Shown here: positions 1-6,315 of the stretch, piece after piece | Numbering within the stretch: the first letter of the stretch is position 1 | How the letters are laid out: every line of letters begins with the position of its first letter | From: Magnetospirillum sp. | Lineage (GTDB): Bacteria > Pseudomonadota > Alphaproteobacteria > Rhodospirillales > Magnetospirillaceae | Reading direction: 5' to 3' | Length of the DNA: 10,000 nucleotides | NCBI GenBank assembly: GCA_020217035.1 | Contig: JAIWOG010000031.1 | Coordinates: forward strand, 1-10,000 | Program-made: the position numbers and the translations under genes | The notes under the pieces: generated by a model | Told to the model about the DNA's origin: nothing | Databases searched by the model: none | What the model saw: only the letters and a program-made list of their open reading frames with translations

Positions 1-767
1 CCGCCAATCGCGAGCGCCTTCTCGCCGACATGGATCAGCCGTCGGTCGATGGCGTCAACACCTGGTTCGTCGCCCGCGCCGCCCGTGCCAGGGGCCTCAA
101 GGTGGCCCTGTCCGGGCTGGGCGGCGACGAATTGTTTGCCGGCTACAACGACTTCGCCGCCATTCCGAAGATGGTCGGATTGATGGCGCCGTTTCGTCTG
201 ATGCCGCCCCTGGGTCGGGCGCTGCGGGCAGCCAGTGCGCCGTGGATCGGCAAGTTCACCTCTCCCAAGGCGGCCGGCCTCGCCGAATACGGCTGGAACT
301 GGGGCGGAGCCTATTTGTTGCGCCGCGGCCTGTTCATGCCCTGGGAACTGCCCCAGGTCATGGATTCCGACATGGCGCGAACCGGCCTGCGCATGCTGGC
401 CCCGCTTGCCAGCCTTGACGCCGCACTGGCCGGAATCGGCGACGATCGGCTCAAGGTCACGGCACTGGAAACCTCTTTCTACATGCGCAACCAGTTGCTG
501 CGCGATTCCGACTGGGCCGGGATGGCGCATTCCCTGGAAATCCGCACGCCGCTGGTGGACATCGGGTTGTTCCGTGCCGTGCTGCCGCTGATCCTCGGCC
601 CCAATCCACCGGGCAAGCGGTGCATGGCGGCGACGGCACGGCCCGCCTTGCCCGCCGCGGTGCTCAATCGCGCCAAAACCGGTTTTTTCGTCCCGGTGGC
701 ACAATGGCTGGGGGAAACCTCGTTGAAGGGCTGGGCCCGTCGGGTGTGGCAAGCGCACGGTTGTTGA
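1..767 (+). CDS. asnB: Asparagine synthetase-like amidotransferase, 3' part (5' end outside window)
   Basis: The reading frame is open from base 3 and gives the last 254 residues of an AsnB-family protein; the glutaminase domain and ATP-binding SGGxDS loop lie upstream of the window. Visible synthetase-domain marks are LSGLGGDELFAGY (bases about 108-146), the QLLRDSDWAGMAHSLEIRTP stretch (about 492-551) and KTGFFVPVAQWL near the C-terminus. In this family the domain adenylates a carboxylate and ammonia from glutamine displaces AMP. In polysaccharide loci such proteins are thought to amidate uronic acids or other carboxyls rather than make free asparagine; that role is inferred here. It differs clearly from the second paralogue downstream, which has GDGADE where this one has GLGGDE. 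It is the first gene in the window on this strand, and 72 bases separate it from the next. The family is secure; the substrate is unknown. Confidence 0.9.
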   Translation, partial: ANRERLLADMDQPSVDGVNTWFVARAARARGLKVALSGLGGDELFAGYNDFAAIPKMVGLMAPFRLMPPLGRALRAASAPWIGKFTSPKAAGLAEYGWNWGGAYLLRRGLFMPWELPQVMDSDMARTGLRMLAPLASLDAALAGIGDDRLKVTALETSFYMRNQLLRDSDWAGMAHSLEIRTPLVDIGLFRAVLPLILGPNPPGKRCMAATARPALPAAVLNRAKTGFFVPVAQWLGETSLKGWARRVWQAHGC

Positions 768-839
768 CCGCATCACGCCGAATAGAGTATTCGAAACACA
801 CTGAAGCAGAAAAATTCCTTTAATTTTCTTAGGGTTACC
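768..839 (+). promoter_or_regulatory. AT-rich intergenic leader, possible weak promoter
   Basis: This is the only sizeable non-coding gap in the left operon and is visibly more AT-rich than the genes around it. A TTGACC hexamer at 764-769 lies 18 bases before TATTCG at 788-793, a poor sigma-70-like pair (the -10 matches only three of six positions). A second symmetric AT stretch, AAAATT at 811-816 and AATTTT at 822-827, precedes an AGGG at 831-834, five bases before the ATG at 840, which serves as the ribosome binding site. The gap could start a separate transcript for the radical SAM gene and those after it, or simply be a spacer. Promoter assignment is weak. Confidence 0.25.
779..793. repeat. 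Perfect inverted repeat, possible operator or small hairpin
   Basis: CGAATA at 779-784 and TATTCG at 788-793 are exact reverse complements around a GAG centre. The palindrome begins 12 bases after the stop codon of the first AsnB-like gene. With only two G:C pairs at each end's base and no T-run after it, it is a poor intrinsic terminator. A binding site for a dimeric regulator is possible but nothing else supports it. The symmetry is certain; function is open. Confidence 0.35.
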
Positions 840-2363
840 ATGGAACGCCGGCGTATCATCCTGATTTATCCCGAACAGGGGTTTTCCGGAAACTATGTGC
901 GGCACATGCCGCTCAGCCTGTTGTATGCCGCCGCCGAAGTGGTCAAGGCGGGCTATGACGTGCAAATCCTCGACACGCGCATCGTCGAGGATTGGGGCCG
1001 ACGACTGGCGCAATTGCTGGCCGAAACCCCCGCCTGCTGCGTCGGCATCAGCGTCATGTCCGGTCGCCCGATCACCAATGCCATCGCCATCGGTCGCAAG
1101 GTCAAATCCCTGGCCCCGAACGTCCCGGTGGTGTGGGGGGGGCCGCACGCCACCTTTTATCCCGAAAGCATCCTTGACGAACCCAGCTGTGATTATGTGG
1201 TTTCGGGTTATGCCGCCCATAGCTTCCACAAGCTGGCCGACGCGTTGAACGGCCACGGCACCCTTGATCTGGTTCCCGGCCTGTCCTGGCGGGAAAACGG
1301 CCATGTCCGGCGTAACCAGGCCGAGGACAAGAAGTTCGAATCGCTCCCCTGGCAGGATGTCCCCTATCACTTGATCGAGGATTACTCCGTCTATGGTCAA
1401 GTCGACCAGGACCGCCGGATTTTTTCCATGTATTCGGCGCTGGGATGCCCCTACAAGTGCTCGTTCTGCTCGTCACCCGCCCAATACGCCCCGATCGAAG
1501 GCAAGAAATGGATCCCGCTGGATGCCAAGGACGTCGTCGATCATATCCAGTTCGTGGTCGAGCGGTATCAGGCCAACTACATCTACTTCATCGACGACGA
1601 CAGCTTTCCCAAGCTGGATCACGTCCGCTCGGTGGTCGAGGAAATCCGCCGCCGTGACCTGCCGGTCAAGCTTGGTTTCCGCGGGGCGCGCATCAATGAA
1701 ATCAAGCGCATGAGCGATGAGTTCCTGACCATGTTGGCGGAAGCGGGAACCGACATCTTGCATATTGGCGCCGAAAGCGGGTCTGATCGCATCTTGAAGT
1801 TGATCCGCAAGGACTGCACCGCCCAAGACATCGTCGAGATCAACCGTAAACTGGCGCGTCACCCGGAAATCACCGCCGCCTATAATTTTCTGATGGGCGT
1901 GCCGACGGAAACGCTGGATGAATTGAAGCAGACCCGGGACCTCATGCTGCAATTGGTGGCGGATCACCCCAATTGCATCATCTTTCCGCCCAACAAGTTT
2001 CGGCCGCTTCCAGGAACCGAACTATACGACGTGGCGGCGAAGGAATGGGGCTACCGCATGCCGGCGACCCTGGAGGAATGGGCCAACATCGAAGTCGAGG
2101 CCAAGGCCAACAGTCAATGGTATCCGCCGGGGATGGAGCGTTTCTTCAACCTGATGTTGATTTGCTCCTATTTCATCGACAACAAGGTGATGAAGGTAAG
2201 CCGCGGCAAGACCTTGTTTTTCAAATTCGCCAGGATTCTCAATTTTCTCTATCGCCCCATCGCATTGTTTCGGTTGCGACACGGGATTTCCTTCGGTTTG
2301 GTCGAATATGCCGGTTACCGCCTGATGACCCGGCTGCTATCCCGTTCAAGCGGAGGCCGTTGA
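840..2363 (+). CDS. B12-binding-domain radical SAM enzyme
   Basis: The 507-residue protein has the layout of the cobalamin-binding radical SAM superfamily. Residues about 1-140 look like a Rossmann-type B12-binding domain (LLYAAAEVVKAGYDVQILD, then VVWGGPHATFYPES at 97-110). The radical SAM core follows, with C203, C207 and C210 in GCPYKCSFC as ligands for the 4Fe-4S cluster, and an IGAESGSDRIL stretch expected near the SAM site. The usual cobalamin DxHxxG histidine is not visible, and the normally acidic GEGE-like turn after the domain reads SGYAAHSF. Such enzymes do methylations, ring changes and other radical reactions; the substrate cannot be read from sequence. The start at 840 has AGGG five bases upstream. 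It ends 3 bases before the next asnB, so it is very likely co-expressed with that amidotransferase and may act on the same glycan or lipid-linked precursor (inference). Fold confidence is high, function unknown. Confidence 0.9.
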   Translation: MERRRIILIYPEQGFSGNYVRHMPLSLLYAAAEVVKAGYDVQILDTRIVEDWGRRLAQLLAETPACCVGISVMSGRPITNAIAIGRKVKSLAPNVPVVWGGPHATFYPESILDEPSCDYVVSGYAAHSFHKLADALNGHGTLDLVPGLSWRENGHVRRNQAEDKKFESLPWQDVPYHLIEDYSVYGQVDQDRRIFSMYSALGCPYKCSFCSSPAQYAPIEGKKWIPLDAKDVVDHIQFVVERYQANYIYFIDDDSFPKLDHVRSVVEEIRRRDLPVKLGFRGARINEIKRMSDEFLTMLAEAGTDILHIGAESGSDRILKLIRKDCTAQDIVEINRKLARHPEITAAYNFLMGVPTETLDELKQTRDLMLQLVADHPNCIIFPPNKFRPLPGTELYDVAAKEWGYRMPATLEEWANIEVEAKANSQWYPPGMERFFNLMLICSYFIDNKVMKVSRGKTLFFKFARILNFLYRPIALFRLRHGISFGLVEYAGYRLMTRLLSRSSGGR

Positions 2364-2366
2364 CCC

Positions 2367-4262
2367 ATGTGCGGCATCGCCGGCTTCGTCGGCACTTTGG
2401 ACGATGCCGGCCAATGCCTCAAGTCCATGGCCGACAGCCTTGCCCATCGCGGCCCCGACGGCCAGGGTTTGTGGACTTCGGGTGACGGTGTTCATCTGGC
2501 CCACCGTCGCCTTGCCATCGTCGATCTGACCGAAACCGGAACCCAACCCATGCAGGCCCCGTCGGGGCAGGTCGTGGTATTCAACGGCGAAATCTACAAC
2601 CACCTCCAGATTCGCCAGCGTCTGGAAACGGAAGGTGTGGCATTTCGAGGACGTTCCGATACGGAAACGTTATTGGCGGCTTGGAACCGTTGGGGCGTGG
2701 ATTGCCTTGACCAACTGGTTGGCATGTTCGCCTTCGCCTTGTGGGAGCCAAGCACACGCCGCCTTTACTTGGTGCGCGACCGTCTGGGCAAAAAGCCGCT
2801 CTATCTGTTCCATCAGGGGGGATTTCTGGCCTTCGCGTCGGAAGCCAAGGCGTTGCTGACGGTGCCGCGCATCCGCACGGCGGTGAGCATGGATCCGTTT
2901 GCCCTGACCGATTTCCTGACATTCGGCTACGTGTTGGGAGAAAAAAGCGCTTGGCGTGGCATCACCCGTTTGCCGCCCGCCCATTGGCTGTGTCTGGACA
3001 CCACGACGGGCGACATCCGGCAGCAATGCTACTGGCATCTTCACCATCACGTCCTGGCGGAACGCGAACCCTATGACCGGCGGGCACAAAACCGTTTCGT
3101 CGAGTTGCTGGACGATGCGGTGCGGTTACGGCTGGAAGCCGACGTGCCGGTGGGCTGCTTCCTTTCCGGGGGGCTGGATTCCTCGGCCATCGCCGCCACC
3201 GCGGCGCGGCTGTCGCCGCGACGCCTGCTGTCCTTTTGCGCCGGATTCGCCCGCCAGGGGTTTGACGAAACCGCCCATGCCCAAAAGGTGGCGGCACACC
3301 TGGGATTGGACCATCACCGACTGGATGGAGGAGCGGACGGAGCCGACGCCATCGAGCGAGGTCTGGACGCCAGCGACGAGTTCTTCGCCGACACCTCGTT
3401 GCTTCCCACCTGGCGCTTGAACCAGGTGGCATCATCACACATCAAAGTGGCCCTGAGCGGCGACGGCGCCGACGAAATCCTGGCCGGCTACCCCACCTAT
3501 GCCGCCAACCGGGTCTATGCGGGGTATCGCTTGTTGCCATCATGGCTGCAAGCGGGGCTGGACAGCTGCGCCCGGCGGTTTTTGCGCCCCAGCTATGGCA
3601 AGGTGTCGCTGGATTACAAGTTACGCCAGTTCCTGTCCGCTCGCGGCCAGAGCGCGGAACGAGCCCATGCCTGGTGGCGGGTGGTGTTCGACGCCGCGGC
3701 GCGGCGCGCCATGCTGAGCGACGAGCTGCTGGAAGAAATCGGCGACTATGACCCGATGGCCACCTTCGACACCCATTTCGACAAGGTGGCCGGGGCTGGT
3801 TTCCTCGACCGTTGCCTTTATGTGGACGTCAAGACTTGGCTGGTCGACGATATTCTGGTCAAGGCCGACCGCATGAGCATGGCCCACGGGCTGGAAGTGC
3901 GGTCGCCGTTTCTCGATCATCGCCTGGTCGAATTTTGCGCCCGCCTGCATCCCAGCGGCAAGATGGCCGGTTGGCGGCGCAAAGTCGTCCTGAGGGACGT
4001 GATGGCCCCCCATCTGCCGGCCGCCATCTTGGCCCGACGAAAGGAAGGCTTTGGGGCACCGGTGGCCGAACTGGGTCGCAACCGGCCTCCGGCTATGGAC
4101 TTTCCTGGGCATTTCCGCCAAAATTTCGTCCTCGACGGTAGCCGCGAAGACATCACTTACAAGTCCTTCTCGCTCGCCGTGCTTAGCCAATGGATGCGAC
4201 GCTGGGCCGTGGCCGACGTGGCTCGAATGAATGGACAAAGGCGCCATGAGTGCAGGTCTTAG
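2367..4262 (+). CDS. asnB: Asparagine synthetase (glutamine-hydrolysing)-like amidotransferase
   Basis: This is a complete 631-residue class II glutamine amidotransferase. Cys2 in MCGIAGFVG is the glutaminase nucleophile once Met1 is removed. R48 (AHRRL), N73-G74-E75 (FNGEIYN) and D98 (RSDTETLL) fit the glutamine pocket. The synthetase domain carries the ATP-pyrophosphatase loop SGGLDSS at 267-273, then LSGDGADEILAGY, the SMAHGLEVRSPFLDH stretch and RRKEGFGAPV. All catalytic landmarks are intact, so it should be active. Length is close to that of AsnB-like proteins found in exopolysaccharide loci. It may make asparagine, but its place among glycan genes and a second paralogue 1.6 kb upstream suggest amidation of a sugar carboxyl or a similar acceptor (inference). 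GGAGG at 2352-2356, ten bases before the ATG and inside the end of the radical SAM gene, is a good ribosome binding site. Its end overlaps the next gene. Confidence 0.95.
   Translation: MCGIAGFVGTLDDAGQCLKSMADSLAHRGPDGQGLWTSGDGVHLAHRRLAIVDLTETGTQPMQAPSGQVVVFNGEIYNHLQIRQRLETEGVAFRGRSDTETLLAAWNRWGVDCLDQLVGMFAFALWEPSTRRLYLVRDRLGKKPLYLFHQGGFLAFASEAKALLTVPRIRTAVSMDPFALTDFLTFGYVLGEKSAWRGITRLPPAHWLCLDTTTGDIRQQCYWHLHHHVLAEREPYDRRAQNRFVELLDDAVRLRLEADVPVGCFLSGGLDSSAIAATAARLSPRRLLSFCAGFARQGFDETAHAQKVAAHLGLDHHRLDGGADGADAIERGLDASDEFFADTSLLPTWRLNQVASSHIKVALSGDGADEILAGYPTYAANRVYAGYRLLPSWLQAGLDSCARRFLRPSYGKVSLDYKLRQFLSARGQSAERAHAWWRVVFDAAARRAMLSDELLEEIGDYDPMATFDTHFDKVAGAGFLDRCLYVDVKTWLVDDILVKADRMSMAHGLEVRSPFLDHRLVEFCARLHPSGKMAGWRRKVVLRDVMAPHLPAAILARRKEGFGAPVAELGRNRPPAMDFPGHFRQNFVLDGSREDITYKSFSLAVLSQWMRRWAVADVARMNGQRRHECRS
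4237..4241 (+). promoter_or_regulatory. Ribosome binding site that decides the glycosyltransferase start
   Basis: AAAGG sits four bases before the ATG at 4246. The other in-frame ATG, at 4231, has no purine-rich match at a suitable distance. Starting at 4246 also gives an N-terminus (MSAGLSYIVPAYNEE) of the length usual for family 2 glycosyltransferases. Confidence 0.5.
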
Positions 4263-5136
4263 CTATATCGTCCCCGCCTACAATGAAGAACACGGCATCG
4301 CGGCCACCATCGGACGGCTCCGCAAGGCGCTTGGAGCCTTGGGCATGGCCTATGAGATCATCGTGGTCAACGACGGCTCGCGAGATGACACCAAAGCCAG
4401 GATTGAAGAACTGGCGGGCGACGACCTGAAGCTGATCAGCCATCCAACCAATATCGGCTACGGCAGTTCAATCAAGACCGGCATCAAAGTGGCCCGCTAC
4501 GATTGGATCGGCATCGTCGACGCCGACGGCACCTATGACATCGAGGAATTGCCGCACCTGATCGAACGCATGAATCAGGGGTTCGACATGGTCGTGGCCT
4601 CGCGCCGGAACGTCTTGGCGCTGGACAAGCCGATGAAGCGCTTTTTCCGGCGCCTGTTGATCGCGTCCCTGAACCTTATGGTCGGCGCCCGCATCGAGGA
4701 TCCAAACAGCGGCTTTCGCGTGTTCACCCGCAAGCTGGCCCTGACCTTCTTTCCCTTTCTGTGTAACACCTTCTCCTTCACCACATCCCTTACCGTGTTC
4801 GCCTTGGGCGAACGGTTTTTCGTCAATTACGTACCTCTCAATTATTCCGTCCGCACTGGCAAAAGCAAAGTCCGGCATTTCCGCGATTCGCTGCGCATGA
4901 TGCAGCTTGTCTTGCAGGGAATAACATTTTTCAACCCGATTAAGTTCTATCTGGTGATGACCTTGGGGTTCCTGGCGGTTTTTCTGGTGCCGTCGGTCCT
5001 CATCGGTTTTTCCGGATTGGTTTGGTTGAGCTACATGTGGTTCGGAAGCGGGGTTTTGTCCTGCCTGTTGGTGGGGATGGGGATTTTAGCCGACGTGACG
5101 CGCATCTCCGCCCTGGAGCGCATTCATGATTCATGA
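4246..5136 (+). CDS. Family 2 glycosyltransferase, polyprenyl-phosphate sugar type (GtrB/DPM1-like)
   Basis: The 296-residue protein opens with a GT-A fold signature: YIVPAYNEE, VVNDGSRDD at about 41-48 and the metal-binding DAD at 92-94. EDPNSGFRVF at 151-160 and RTGKSKVRHF at 203-212 are typical of enzymes that move a sugar from a nucleotide donor to dolichyl or undecaprenyl phosphate. Two hydrophobic segments at about 233-257 and 262-284 anchor the C-terminus, as in GtrB-like proteins. It should work on the cytoplasmic face of the inner membrane and make a lipid-linked single sugar; which sugar is unknown. The start chosen overlaps the end of asnB by 17 bases (an upstream ATG at 4231 would give 301 residues). 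Its end overlaps the next membrane-protein gene by 11 bases, which suggests that the two act together. Confidence 0.88.
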   Translation: MSAGLSYIVPAYNEEHGIAATIGRLRKALGALGMAYEIIVVNDGSRDDTKARIEELAGDDLKLISHPTNIGYGSSIKTGIKVARYDWIGIVDADGTYDIEELPHLIERMNQGFDMVVASRRNVLALDKPMKRFFRRLLIASLNLMVGARIEDPNSGFRVFTRKLALTFFPFLCNTFSFTTSLTVFALGERFFVNYVPLNYSVRTGKSKVRHFRDSLRMMQLVLQGITFFNPIKFYLVMTLGFLAVFLVPSVLIGFSGLVWLSYMWFGSGVLSCLLVGMGILADVTRISALERIHDS

Positions 5137-6301
5137 GGCGGCAGGCCGGCGGTTCGTTTTCTGGGTGTTCCTGATCGGCGTCCTTTTGGTGACGATGACC
5201 CGCGGCGATTTGGCCGCCATGCTGACCCAGACCTTGCAAGAGTTTCGTGGCTTCGACGAAACCTGCCTTTCCTGTCATCGCAACACGGCCTGGCTGTTCT
5301 ATCTGCTACAGAACGCATTCTCGTTGCTGTCGCAGTTGTTCTTTCTTGGCCCCGATGCCGGGGCGCTGTCCGTCGCGACGCCATGGGGTTTTGCCGATGC
5401 GGCAAGGCATAACCAACTGGCCGTGTTGATCATGGCCTATTATGGTCATCGTCTTGTTTTTTCCCTGCCGATTTACTGGCTTGCCTGTCACTTGTTCCGC
5501 CAGACATGGATGCGCCTGGCCTATGTCTTGGCAATGCTGGCATTGCTGGGCGGGTGGCCGGCGCTAATGGTCAACCTGTTGTTCCAGACGGCCCAGCTCT
5601 TCGTTGACTGGCCGCCATCATATTACCTCTTCCCCCATCCCATCTTGAATTTTGATTGGGCGGCGCTGGGTTTCGTCCATCTGCTGGCCTTGGCCCTGAT
5701 CCGCAATCATGACCGCCTGACGTGGGCGGCGCCGGCTTATGCGGCTTTTGGCCAAGTGATGATGGACAATCTTGGCTTGGTGACGGGAATCGCTTTTTTT
5801 CTCGCTGTCTGGGGGAAAGGCGAACGCAAGCGCGCGCTTTCGGTCTTGTTCTTGAGCGGCCTTTCATCGGGCCTGGTGTTGGCGACGTTTGTCTTGTTCG
5901 GCCATATGAACATGGAGCAGGAGGGCGTCCGCGCCGCCACCGGATTGAGCGGCTTCGATGCCGTGCGGGCTTGGCTGGGCCATTACTGGGAAAGCATCGG
6001 CAAATACAATTTTCTGTGGCTGAACGTTACCATTGCGAATTTGGTGTCGGTGATTTTCTGGCCCGTCATGGTCGGCACGGTCATGGGTTTACTGTCGCGG
6101 CCCCTGTATCATGATGACAACAAGCCGCTTCGCGCCCTGGCGCTGCCGGCCGTCGCGTTTTCCTTCAGTCTTTTCCTGGCCATGTTCAAAAGCGGCCTGG
6201 GTTCGGACATGGGGCGTCAAGCCTTGCCGCTGGCCAGTCTTCTTTTACCGCTGTCTTGGTATCTCAGTGCGCAGCTCGTCAAAACGCGGCCTGCCGCCTG
6301 A
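5126..6301 (+). CDS. Polytopic membrane protein, unknown; possible GT-C transferase or flippase partner
   Basis: I do not recognise this 391-residue protein. It is very hydrophobic, with roughly nine or ten likely membrane helices, the first at about residues 10-25 after a basic AAGRR start that should stay inside. The loop that follows (about 26-54) should then be periplasmic and holds D44-E45 and the sequence CLSCH at 47-51. Acidic residues in the first outside loop are typical of GT-C glycosyltransferases that use polyprenyl-phosphate sugars. With the GtrB-like enzyme directly upstream and an 11-base overlap, a role in transferring or flipping that lipid-linked sugar is a fair guess, but no family motif proves it. 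GGAG at 5115-5118 is a well-placed ribosome binding site for the ATG at 5126. The gene ends the left operon and converges on the opposite operon. Confidence 0.75.
   Translation: MIHEAAGRRFVFWVFLIGVLLVTMTRGDLAAMLTQTLQEFRGFDETCLSCHRNTAWLFYLLQNAFSLLSQLFFLGPDAGALSVATPWGFADAARHNQLAVLIMAYYGHRLVFSLPIYWLACHLFRQTWMRLAYVLAMLALLGGWPALMVNLLFQTAQLFVDWPPSYYLFPHPILNFDWAALGFVHLLALALIRNHDRLTWAAPAYAAFGQVMMDNLGLVTGIAFFLAVWGKGERKRALSVLFLSGLSSGLVLATFVLFGHMNMEQEGVRAATGLSGFDAVRAWLGHYWESIGKYNFLWLNVTIANLVSVIFWPVMVGTVMGLLSRPLYHDDNKPLRALALPAVAFSFSLFLAMFKSGLGSDMGRQALPLASLLLPLSWYLSAQLVKTRPAA
6281..6297 (-). terminator. Possible weak terminator for the leftward operon
   Basis: Read on the - strand, GCGG-CAGG-CCGC (6297 to 6286) can form a four- or five-pair GC stem and is followed by GTTTT. 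It lies about 20 bases after the stop of the polymerase-like gene and inside the 3' end of the convergent membrane-protein gene. The stem is very short and the T-run is only four bases, so it may not work as a terminator. Confidence 0.2.
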
Positions 6302-6315
6302 GAGCCTTGGGATGA

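Noticed and set aside
1135..1142. Eight-G run in the radical SAM gene as a phase-variation switch
   Set aside because: It encodes the conserved Trp-Gly-Gly of the B12-binding domain and one or two such runs are expected by chance in 10 kb of this composition.
1473..1967. 164-codon open frame on the - strand
   Set aside because: It is antisense to the radical SAM core, shows no recognisable motif, and is explained by GC-rich codon use of the real gene.
3621..4247. 208-codon open frame on the - strand
   Set aside because: It is antisense to the synthetase domain of the second AsnB, with no motif and no ribosome site noticed.
6286..6297. Terminator for the rightward operon at the end of the polytopic membrane gene
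   Set aside because: The short GC stem lies inside the coding region before the stop and has no T-run on the + strand.
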